NCBI GenBank assembly: GCA_012837835.1
Contig: DUQK01000045.1
Location: forward strand, 25,606 to 89,605
DNA from: Christensenellaceae bacterium
Lineage (GTDB): Bacteria > Bacillota > Clostridia > Christensenellales > Aristaeellaceae
DNA: 64,000 nucleotides
Direction of reading: 5' to 3'
Below are positions 38,763 through 45,729 of the stretch, in pieces; the stretch's first letter is position 1; every line of letters starts with the position of its first letter. A program made the translations under genes and the position numbers. Below the pieces are notes generated by a model. It saw nothing but the letters and a program-made list of their open reading frames with translations, had not been told where the DNA came from and did not search any database.

Positions 38763-38897
38763 AGTATTGGTTAGTAATATGGTTTATATATGAAGCCTAT
38801 ATATGTTTCAGATTTAAAAGTTTTCGTATGCAAATAATAAAGAAGCCGTACAATAGCGCATTTTATTGAAAAATCAAAAATTTTTTGATATCCTTAC

Positions 38898-39014
38898 AGC
38901 GTTAAGAGGGCAGTATGTGTAGCGGCGCGTATGTTACATTACCGGAGCTTTAGTCGGTGTAACCTTAACATGCGGGAATTATAGCTGCGTGTAAGCCTCG
39001 TTTTTTATGTCAAA
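38898..39014 (+). promoter_or_regulatory. Structured leader upstream of mntP
   Basis: Nested complementary segments: GAGGGCAG near 38906 with CTGC...CCTC near 38990-39000, TGTAGC with GCTGCG, and CGTATGTTA with TAACATGCG. A mutually exclusive inner pairing GTTACA/TGTAAC is also possible. A TTTTTT run follows the last arm. The layout suggests a metal-responsive leader with a terminator. mntP genes often carry the yybP-ykoY Mn riboswitch, but its conserved GGGGAGUA and AUACU blocks are not clearly present, so the class is unassigned. Confidence 0.45.
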
Positions 39015-39031
39015 GCTGTGAGGAGATTAGT

Positions 39032-39592
39032 ATGGAACTGTGGGAACTTATGGTTATAGCAGTAGGGCTTTCAATGGATGCCTTTGCTATAGCTATATGT
39101 AAGGGGTTATCCGTAGCTAAAATAGAAAAAAAGCACATGATTATTACAGGGCTTTGGTTTGGCGGGGCACAGGCTGTAATGCCGCTTATTGGCTACCTTT
39201 TAGGAGCGGGTTTTCAGTCGTTTATAGAGAGTATAGACCACTGGATAGCATTTATACTGCTTGGGCTTATAGGCATAGGCATGATAAGGGAATCAAGGCA
39301 GGAGGCAAAATCGCTTGACGATTCCTTTTCATTTAAAGCTATGCTACCGCTTGCTATTGCAAACAGCATAGATGCACTTGTGGTGGGGGTCAGTTTTGCA
39401 TTCTTGAAAGTAAACATAATACCTAGTATACTACTTATAGGTACGGTTACATTTATATTCTCTGTCTTTGGCGTGTGGTTGGGTAATGGTTTTGGTGAAA
39501 AATACTGCTCCAAGGCGGAGCTTGCGGGTGGTATAATATTAATACTTATGGGTACAAGGATATTGCTTACCCATACGGGGGTTATTGGATAG
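39032..39592 (+). CDS. mntP: Manganese efflux pump MntP
   Basis: Six-helix membrane protein of the MntP/DUF204 family that exports Mn(II). The family motif [15 protein letters not shown] is at the N-terminus, with its repeat [13 protein letters not shown] in the second half; both carry the conserved aspartates. At 186 residues it is the normal length. TGAGGAG precedes the ATG. The upstream structured leader suggests metal control. A TetR regulator follows after 22 bases and is probably co-transcribed. Confidence 0.94.
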   Translation: MELWELMVIAVGLSMDAFAIAICKGLSVAKIEKKHMIITGLWFGGAQAVMPLIGYLLGAGFQSFIESIDHWIAFILLGLIGIGMIRESRQEAKSLDDSFSFKAMLPLAIANSIDALVVGVSFAFLKVNIIPSILLIGTVTFIFSVFGVWLGNGFGEKYCSKAELAGGIILILMGTRILLTHTGVIG

Positions 39593-39614
39593 AGGCAAAA
39601 GGGGGGGGAATGGC

Positions 39615-40175
39615 ATGGCAGATTCAAATATAACCAAAAAAGCACTTGCGGCAGCGCTGCGGGAGCTTATGGAGGAAATTCCCTTCGATAAAATACGGAT
39701 AGCGGATATATGCGGGCGCTGCGGTATGAACCGTAAAAGTTTCTATTACCATTTCAAAGATAAATACGATCTTGTCAATTGGATTTTCGATACAGATATT
39801 ATTACATTTATACAGAATACTTCTAGCAATCCGCGCTTTTATGAACAAATGGAAATGTTTCAGGAAGTATGCAATTATTTTTATGAGAATAGAAGCTTTT
39901 ATAGCAAAGCGCTCAAAATAGAGGGTCAGAATTCGTTTTCTGAACATTTCAGGGAATGCATTATGCCTATACTAAAAATACGCCTTGCACAGATTATAGG
40001 CGACAGCGATGATGATTTTGCTCTTAATTTCTTTACCGATGCCACTGTATACATAATTGAGCGTTGGCTTACGGATGAACAATGTATGCCGCCTGAGCAA
40101 TTTGTTGCAAAAATCATTTCGCTTACTCAAAAAGGAGCGGAAACGGTACATAAAGAGTTTAATCCGCAGGAATAG
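39615..40175 (+). CDS. TetR/AcrR-family regulator
   Basis: A 186-residue DNA-binding protein. The N-terminal helix-turn-helix reads KIRIADICGRCGMNRKSFYYHFKDKYDLVNWIF, close to the DhaS-like TetR subgroup; the C-terminal domain is helical with no recognised ligand site. The ribosome site is an unbroken run of eight G (39601-39608), unusual and prone to slippage. The start at 39615 gives MADSNITKKAL; an ATG five bases earlier is out of frame. It probably controls mntP or the adjacent radical-SAM genes. Confidence 0.88.
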   Translation: MADSNITKKALAAALRELMEEIPFDKIRIADICGRCGMNRKSFYYHFKDKYDLVNWIFDTDIITFIQNTSSNPRFYEQMEMFQEVCNYFYENRSFYSKALKIEGQNSFSEHFRECIMPILKIRLAQIIGDSDDDFALNFFTDATVYIIERWLTDEQCMPPEQFVAKIISLTQKGAETVHKEFNPQE

Positions 40176-40218
40176 CGCTTAATAATTGCCGCTCTTTTGT
40201 ATTAGTTAATATAATAGT

Positions 40219-41229
40219 TTATATGTTTTTAGGAAATGCGCTTATAAATATATCCGAAAGATTGCTTTTAAATAAATTGTTGTGCTCGCAGTTTATTTGT
40301 CCGCTCCAGTCGTGAAGAAAACCGTTGCCGTCAAAATAGGCTGGACGGCTATCAGCGGATATTATTCCGTCTATAAGCTCTATATCACCCTGCATTTCAA
40401 ACAGTATGGTTCGGTAGTTTTGTTCGTTACGCTCCTTAATCACCGTTTGGTGCGTAAGGCGCTGCATACTGTCCGTGCAGTTAGGTTCAGGCAGCAGCGC
40501 AGTAAAAACAGGCGAAAGCTGTTGAGCGCTGTAAAAAAGATCACCGTTAATAATTGTTTCTATATCTTTTTGTCCATAGCTATACCACACTGAAAAAGGT
40601 ATACCCATATTACGCATTGGGGTGTATATATGGGCTGTGTTCTCATCAAAACGCACTACTGGCATAATATTATGGATTTCCGCCGCTTCTTCTATAAATG
40701 CGGGAGTTATATCTTCGGTATCGCAGAATATAAAAAACGCGCTGTTATTATGTTCCTTTGTGAGATCAAGTGCCCTATTAGTATGCCCCTTGCAAAATAA
40801 CATACATGTATATATGCCCAGCTCCTCTCCCATATCTATTACTTTATGATATCTTTTTTTATTAAACTGCTGTAAATCTATCTGAATAGCAAGTGCCCAT
40901 GGTATATTGCAGCCGAGTTTATTCTCGTTTTTTCGTATTAGGCTTACACCCTGTGTAAAGCTGTTGTAGCCTAAGTTCATGCTGAAGGTGTAGAGCCTGT
41001 CAATATTCACATATGTTACTATATCCCGCGCCAAATCATAGTAGGCGCTGTTTTTATTACAAAGCATGGTTTGTACTGTGGAGAAAAAATTATGCTGAAA
41101 CCTGCCTTTTGAAAACTGCAAAGCCATATCTATAAGGTTTCGTATACTTCTTTCAAGGTTATTTTTTATATCATTAAGTGCCCTTTTTACAACTGAACTA
41201 ATCAGAATATAGGATATACTGTTTTCCAA
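40219..41229 (-). CDS. Degenerate radical-SAM paralogue lacking the cluster cysteines
   Basis: A 336-residue protein that aligns with the radical SAM protein at 41621. CNIPWALAI (Cys 107) matches CNVPWAILL, GEELGIYTCML matches GKELGVYFYIY, SAFFIFCDTEDI matches CAFLSFTNGTLI, and ELIDGII matches EYVDGCI. The CX3CX2C loop is absent because the two blocks are about 17 residues closer together, the GGEP SAM motif reads KGHT, and the SPASM cysteines are missing. It cannot bind the usual 4Fe-4S cluster and may be a partner or decoy. The start is TTG at 41229 with AAAGGAG six bases upstream. Confidence 0.75.
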   Translation of the reverse strand: MENSISYILISSVVKRALNDIKNNLERSIRNLIDMALQFSKGRFQHNFFSTVQTMLCNKNSAYYDLARDIVTYVNIDRLYTFSMNLGYNSFTQGVSLIRKNENKLGCNIPWALAIQIDLQQFNKKRYHKVIDMGEELGIYTCMLFCKGHTNRALDLTKEHNNSAFFIFCDTEDITPAFIEEAAEIHNIMPVVRFDENTAHIYTPMRNMGIPFSVWYSYGQKDIETIINGDLFYSAQQLSPVFTALLPEPNCTDSMQRLTHQTVIKERNEQNYRTILFEMQGDIELIDGIISADSRPAYFDGNGFLHDWSGQINCEHNNLFKSNLSDIFISAFPKNI

Positions 41230-41303
41230 AGCTCGCTCCTTTCAATTTGATAAATGCAATAAAGTATTACATAAAGATAATAGACTTAGCGGCTAATATG
41301 TAC

Positions 41304-41416
41304 AATGGACAGATGCCATATTTTGTCAGAAAATGCGACAAAAACACCATCATGTTACAATTTAGGACTTGTGTCTTTTTCTGTCCAATGACTTGTATAT
41401 ATAAAATGCCTATAAT
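41304..41416 (+). promoter_or_regulatory. Operator-rich region and possible promoter before the radical SAM gene
   Basis: TTTTGTC (41321-41327) and GACAAAA (41337-41343) form a perfect inverted repeat. ATGGACAG (41305-41312) and CTGTCCAAT (41381-41389) form a wider pair. A TATAAT lies at 41411-41416 with a weak TGACTT at 41389-41394. The TetR protein is a candidate ligand. In the 391-base gap the rest is 41417-41428 (short spacer), MITE copy 2, and 41586-41620 with the ribosome site. Confidence 0.5.
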
Positions 41417-41428
41417 TTTAGCAGATAA

Positions 41429-41585
41429 TACTTATCTCAGATAAAATCAGCTTTATCTTGCGCAGCTTTTCCGATTTGTCTTTTCTTTACTCAGTCAACA
41501 TAGCGCCGCTATGTTTCCTTCTTAAAGCTTTGCCAAATCAAAAAATTCGCTGCAATCTATGTGCTGATTTAAACTGAGAAAAGTA
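41429..41585 (+). mobile_element. 157-bp MITE-like element, copy 2
   Basis: Same 157-base length and TACTTATCTCAG start as copy 1. The right end reads CTGAGAAAAGTA, one mismatch from the perfect inverted repeat. TAA flanks both sides (41426-41428, 41586-41588). It is the most diverged of the four. If the TATAAT at 41411 is used, the element lies entirely in the 5' leader of the radical SAM transcript and would appear as a long RNA stem. Confidence 0.85.
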
Positions 41586-41620
41586 TAAGCCCCGGATAGG
41601 GCAGAAAGGATAGATGAGCA

Positions 41621-42970
41621 ATGAGAAGTGCTATCAAAAGGAGTTTACAGAGTTTTGCCATGAACCTCGCCCTTAATTATCTAGAGGGCAATCCTGAGGA
41701 AAATATACCCAAGCTCATGGCTATGGTGGATAAACATTCACCTGAGGGCTGGTTTAAAGGGCAGAGAGATGCCATTCGCAATGTAATAGAGGAAAAGAAC
41801 CACTGGTATCAGCTTATACTAAAGATATTTAAGCTTGACCCGGGCGTTAGAAAGTCGATATTTCAAAGCTATATATTTAACGCAAGCTTAATCGGCGGCG
41901 CTACGCAGGAAGAAATGAGGGAAAAGGAACAGTGCAATGTCCCTTGGGCTATACTGCTGGACCCCACATCCGCCTGCAACTTAAAGTGCAAGGGCTGCTG
42001 GGCGTCGGAGTACGGCAACAAGCTTAATTTAAGCCTTGAAACTATCGATTCTATAATCAAGCAAGGCAAGGAGCTTGGCGTATATTTCTACATATACACT
42101 GGCGGTGAGCCGCTAGTTCGCAAGAAGGATTTAATTAAAATCTGCGAAATGCACCCTGATTGCGCGTTCCTCTCATTCACTAACGGCACTCTAATTGATG
42201 AAGAGTTCTGCAAGGAAATGCTCAGGGTAAAGAACTTCGTGCCCGCAATATCGCTTGACGGCTTTGAAGAAGCGAACGATGCAAGGCGTGGCGAGGGCGT
42301 GTACCAAAAGATTAAAAATGCCATGGCGCTGCTTAAGGAAAACAAGCTGCCCTTTGGCGTATCAACCTGCTACACAAGCCAAAATGTAGACGATGTCAGC
42401 AGCGAAGAGTATTTTGATTATATAATAGATAATGGTGCGCTGTTTGCGTGGTTCTTCCACTATATGCCGGTTGGCAACGATGCCGATGTTGAGCTTCTTC
42501 CCCGCCCCGAGCAAAGGGAAAAGATGTACCACGCAATAAGGGAGTTTCGCAACTCTAAGCCGCTATTTACTATGGATTTCCAAAATGATGCCGAATATGT
42601 CGACGGCTGTATAGCAGGCGGAAGGAGATACCTGCATATCAACGCCAAGGGCGATGTGGAGCCCTGCGTGTTTATACATTACTCCAATGCGAATATACAC
42701 GAAGTATCCTTGCTTGAAGCGCTTAAAAGCCCGCTGTTTATGGCATATCATGAGGAGCAACCCTTTAATGACAACATGCTTCGCCCTTGCCCCATGCTTG
42801 AAAACCCGGAAGCGCTTCGCAAAATGGTTAAAGAAACGGGCGCTGAAAGTACCGATTACCAAAGCGTAGAGAGCGTAGACCATCTATGTGATAAGACTAC
42901 GCCATATGCCAACAGGTGGAAACCCAAAGCGGAGGAATTGTGGGACAGCTGTAAAAACTGCAAAGCCTAA
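41621..42970 (+). CDS. Radical SAM/SPASM-domain protein
   Basis: Probable peptide- or protein-modifying radical SAM enzyme, 449 residues. An N-terminal helical segment of about 100 residues precedes CNVPWA. The radical SAM core has the CX3CX2C motif with Cys 119, 123 and 126 (SACNLKCKGCW), followed by YIYTGGEP. The C-terminal SPASM region binds extra clusters through DGCIAGG, EPCVFI, LRPCPML, HLCDK and CKNCKA. No precursor peptide gene was found nearby. It is preceded by MITE copy 2 and followed by degV. The substrate is unknown. Confidence 0.9.
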   Translation: MRSAIKRSLQSFAMNLALNYLEGNPEENIPKLMAMVDKHSPEGWFKGQRDAIRNVIEEKNHWYQLILKIFKLDPGVRKSIFQSYIFNASLIGGATQEEMREKEQCNVPWAILLDPTSACNLKCKGCWASEYGNKLNLSLETIDSIIKQGKELGVYFYIYTGGEPLVRKKDLIKICEMHPDCAFLSFTNGTLIDEEFCKEMLRVKNFVPAISLDGFEEANDARRGEGVYQKIKNAMALLKENKLPFGVSTCYTSQNVDDVSSEEYFDYIIDNGALFAWFFHYMPVGNDADVELLPRPEQREKMYHAIREFRNSKPLFTMDFQNDAEYVDGCIAGGRRYLHINAKGDVEPCVFIHYSNANIHEVSLLEALKSPLFMAYHEEQPFNDNMLRPCPMLENPEALRKMVKETGAESTDYQSVESVDHLCDKTTPYANRWKPKAEELWDSCKNCKA

Positions 42971-42997
42971 TACTATGTTTAATGGCAACATAGTATT
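42969..42997 (+). other. Perfect hairpin overlapping the radical SAM stop codon
   Basis: AATACTATGTT (42969-42979) pairs perfectly with AACATAGTATT (42987-42997) over a seven-base loop; there is no T-run. Each arm contains TACTATGTT, identical to the left end of the 153-bp element at 44159, so this may be two terminal repeats left after internal deletion, or a simple intercistronic hairpin. Confidence 0.65.
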
Positions 42998-43015
42998 AAA
43001 TAAAGGAGAGTAATA

Positions 43016-43888
43016 ATGGCGCCCTACCAGATAATTACGGACGCGACTGCGGATTTATCCGCCGGTATTATTAAGGAAGTGCCGAATATAAAAATTATAC
43101 CTATGGAAGTAGAAATAGGCGGTAAAAATTATAGCTACGGTCCAAAAGGAGATATATCAATAGAGGAATTCTACCGTCTGCAGAGGAAGGGTAACTATGC
43201 TACAACTTCTCAAATAAACCCCACGACTTATTTTGAGTTTTTCGAATCACATCTAAAAAACGGCACGGATATTTTATATCTGTGCTTTTCATCGGGGCTG
43301 TCGGGTATGTTGCAATCCGCCGGTCTGTGTGTAGAAATGCTGCGGTACGAATACCCCGAGCGTAAAATCATATGCATGGATACTTTATGCGCATCTATTG
43401 GCGAGGGCTTGCTTGTGTTTGAAGCTATGCGCAAACAGGAGGAAGGGCTTAGCTTAGAAGAGCTTACTAAGTGGATTATGGATAATTGCCTTAAATCATG
43501 CCACTGGTTTACTGTTGATACATTTGAGCACCTTAAATACGGTGGGCGAGTATCTTCAGCGGCTGCAGCCATCGGTTCTGCACTTAGCATTAAACCGCTG
43601 CTTAGTGTTGACGAAAAAGGTTTACTACAAGTTAAAGAAAAACCCAGAGGGCGCAGAAAGGCTATACAGATAATGGTAGGCAAAATGGAGGAGGGCTGGC
43701 AGCCTGAAATATCAAAAACCGTAATAGTAGGGCATGGAAATAACCCTGAAGCCGCAGAGCTATTAAGGCAAGCGGTTGCTACGCGCTTTGAGGAGGCGGA
43801 AATATATATTGCGGACATAGGTCCTGTGATAGGTGCGCATACAGGACCTGATATGTTGGCGCTTGTATATTGGGGAAACAATCGTTAG
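43016..43888 (+). CDS. DegV-family fatty-acid-binding protein
   Basis: Binds fatty acids for the FakA kinase that supplies acyl phosphate to membrane lipid synthesis. Conserved blocks are ITDATADLS at the N-terminus, LCFSSGLSGM, DTLCASIGEG and FEHLKYGGRVSSAAA. At 290 residues it is normal. The ribosome site AAAGGAGAG precedes the ATG. The stop TAG directly abuts the TAA that flanks MITE copy 3. No fakA gene is in the window. Confidence 0.93.
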   Translation: MAPYQIITDATADLSAGIIKEVPNIKIIPMEVEIGGKNYSYGPKGDISIEEFYRLQRKGNYATTSQINPTTYFEFFESHLKNGTDILYLCFSSGLSGMLQSAGLCVEMLRYEYPERKIICMDTLCASIGEGLLVFEAMRKQEEGLSLEELTKWIMDNCLKSCHWFTVDTFEHLKYGGRVSSAAAAIGSALSIKPLLSVDEKGLLQVKEKPRGRRKAIQIMVGKMEEGWQPEISKTVIVGHGNNPEAAELLRQAVATRFEEAEIYIADIGPVIGAHTGPDMLALVYWGNNR

Positions 43889-43891
43889 TAA

Positions 43892-44048
43892 TACTTATCT
43901 CAGCCTAAACCAGCTTTATCTTGCGCGCCTTTTCCGATTTGTCTTTGCTTTGCTCAGTCAACATAGCGCCACTATGTTTCCTTCGCCAAGCTTCGCCAAA
44001 TCAAAAAAATCGCTGCAACCTATGCGCTGCTTTAAACTGAGATAAGTA
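43892..44048 (+). mobile_element. 157-bp MITE-like element, copy 3
   Basis: Perfect terminal repeats TACTTATCTCAG and CTGAGATAAGTA, 157 bases, flanked by TAA at 43889-43891 and 44049-44051. The left flank directly follows the degV stop, so the element lies at the gene's 3' end without disrupting it. Closest by eye to copy 1. The spacer 44052-44158 shows no feature I can support. Confidence 0.87.
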
Positions 44049-44158
44049 TAAGAGGGTGAAAATCCGCCGAAATATTTTTTGGCGGATTTATTGCGCTATA
44101 TATGAGAAAAGAGCTATCAGTTTACTGTAATTAATATACGGCTGGAATTATTAGTTCA

Positions 44159-44311
44159 TACTATGTTGATTTTAAAACAGCGATTTTATTGCAGCGGCTT
44201 TTTCGGTTTGGCTAAGACTTGTAAAAGAGGCATAGTGAGTCCTATGGGAACTTCGTAAGGCAAAAGTGTAAAAGACGCACAAGAAAACGCTGGGTTAAAG
44301 GCAATATAGTA
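44159..44311 (-). mobile_element. 153-bp element, second subfamily of the MITE
   Basis: Ends TACTATGTTG and CAATATAGTA form imperfect inverted repeats that extend to about 25 bases, through TTTAA and CAGCG on both arms. It is flanked by TCA on both sides (44156-44158, 44312-44314). The interior follows the layout of the 157-bp family read on the minus strand: ATTGCAGCG, TTTGGC, a central CATAG/CTATG hairpin and GCACAAGA. It is therefore a diverged relative with a different flanking triplet. Positions 44315-44450 contain nothing I can support. Confidence 0.7.
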
Positions 44312-44450
44312 TCAACATCATCTTACACACTTGTATATATATATCAATTGGGGTATCAGGGTATTTCCCGTGTTTTTTTGAGCGTTGTATAAATATATAG
44401 CTCCTACTGTATAGTACTTAGCGACATAGTTCTTGCTATTGCAAATAGTT

Positions 44451-44843
44451 TTATGGGGTAACGCCGCTTTTTAACGCCTGAAGTACCGCTGATTTTATTA
44501 CTATGCTTGAGTATGTTGCGCCGCTTATACTGTCAACATCTGGGGTGTTTGCTGTAACTATATTATCGCAAATTGCATCAGCTCCGTAACCGGGACCGTG
44601 GCTGTGCTCCAGCAGCTCTATTTGCTTAATTTTGCCATCCTTTATAGCTACATCAACCTTTGCGGTAACAACCAGCGCTGAAGCACTGCCTTTATATGTT
44701 CCATCGGCCAGTGTGGCTATATCAACTACGCTAAAATCCTGCTCTTCAAGTTTTTTTATCTGCTTACCCATTACAATGAAGGCAGCTAAGCCAATAACCA
44801 GTACCAGAATTATGAGTGCTATTATTATCTTTTTGATGTTCAT
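44451..44843 (-). CDS. Membrane-anchored FMN-binding domain protein
   Basis: A 130-residue protein with an N-terminal membrane helix (KKIIIALIILVLVIGLAAFIV) and an outer FMN-binding domain (PF04205 type). DGTYKGSA begins the domain, and DSISGATYSS near the C-terminus matches the ApbE recognition motif, in which a Thr receives FMN covalently. Such proteins carry electrons at the outer face of the membrane in RnfG-like or extracellular electron transfer systems. Neither apbE nor rnf genes are present here. It appears to be a single-gene unit. Confidence 0.88.
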   Translation of the reverse strand: MNIKKIIIALIILVLVIGLAAFIVMGKQIKKLEEQDFSVVDIATLADGTYKGSASALVVTAKVDVAIKDGKIKQIELLEHSHGPGYGADAICDNIVTANTPDVDSISGATYSSIVIKSAVLQALKSGVTP

Positions 44844-44943
44844 AGAAAATTCTCCCTAATAAGTTATTTTTGTGTTTGCAGTATAATTTGACGTATAATA
44901 TTTGTCAATTGCTCATATATAGAACAATTTAACCTCATATGCA

Positions 44944-45729
44944 TTAAAGCTCTATATGTGCGGCTTTTACTGTGTTTATTATATCGTTCTCATTTATACG
45001 CTCATCGGTATATATTATATGCGCTAAAAATTCTATATTTCCCTTTGGTCCTGTTATTGGAGAATATGAAAGCTTGTTTACATTCCAGCCTTCGGGGCAG
45101 TTTTCGCATATATTTTTTATTATATCTATATGCGTTTTTTCGTCCCTTACAACACCATGCTTTCCTACCTGCTTTCTGCCCGCTTCAAACTGGGGTTTTA
45201 TAAGCGTTATTATTTTGCCTGGCTTGCCTATAATGTCCACAATTACGGGCAACAAAAGAAGTATAGATATAAAGGATACATCCATTACCGCAAGGCTGGG
45301 TTTATCGGGGAAATCGTCCAACTTTAAGTATCTAGCGTTAGTTCTTTCCATAACGCATACTCTGCTATCTTGCCTAAGAGTCCAGTCCAGCTGTCCATAG
45401 CCAACATCTATGGCATATACTTTTTTAGCGCCGTTTCTAAGCAGAACATCTGTAAAACCGCCTGTAGATGCGCCTATATCCATGCATATATTATTCTGTA
45501 CATCTATATTAAATGCATCAAGCGCCTTTATAAGTTTATAGGCGCCCCTGCTTACATAAGTTTCTTCTTCGCTTCTTAGAGTTAAAATATCCGTGCTTTC
45601 CACTAATTCTGAGGATTTATCTATGCGTACCTCATCTAAATATACATCGCCTGCCATAATATGGCGCTGTGCTTTTTCTCTACTTATATTAAACTGCTTT
45701 GAAAGGTGTATATCTGCTCTTTCACGCAT
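44944..45729 (-). CDS. tlyA: TlyA-family rRNA methyltransferase
   Basis: Combines an N-terminal S4 RNA-binding domain (ADIHLSKQFNISREKAQRHIMAG) with an FtsJ-like methyltransferase: CMDIGASTGGFTDVLL is the SAM loop, and a catalytic Lys lies in LIKPQFEAGR. Relatives 2'-O-methylate rRNA, and some are annotated as haemolysins. The start at 45729 gives MRERAD, the usual family start, and overlaps the dxs stop by eight bases; 261 residues. The dxs-tlyA pairing is common in Clostridia. Confidence 0.9.
   Translation of the reverse strand: MRERADIHLSKQFNISREKAQRHIMAGDVYLDEVRIDKSSELVESTDILTLRSEEETYVSRGAYKLIKALDAFNIDVQNNICMDIGASTGGFTDVLLRNGAKKVYAIDVGYGQLDWTLRQDSRVCVMERTNARYLKLDDFPDKPSLAVMDVSFISILLLLPVIVDIIGKPGKIITLIKPQFEAGRKQVGKHGVVRDEKTHIDIIKNICENCPEGWNVNKLSYSPITGPKGNIEFLAHIIYTDERINENDIINTVKAAHIEL

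Noticed and set aside
38898..39014. yybP-ykoY Mn riboswitch or NiCo riboswitch
   Set aside because: A structured leader is likely, but the conserved sequence blocks of these classes could not be identified, so no class was assigned.
40176..40218. Terminator between the TetR gene and the convergent radical-SAM-like gene
   Set aside because: Only a four-base stem with a short T-run is visible; too weak to report.
41247..41444. 65-residue frame with three cysteines just upstream of the radical SAM gene (possible precursor peptide)
   Set aside because: It starts at TTG without a ribosome site, crosses the operator-like repeats and stops inside the mobile element; it looks accidental.
43228..43881. 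217-residue antisense frame opposite degV
   Set aside because: The degV reading has full family motifs and a ribosome site; the antisense frame is Ser/Pro-rich and lacks both.
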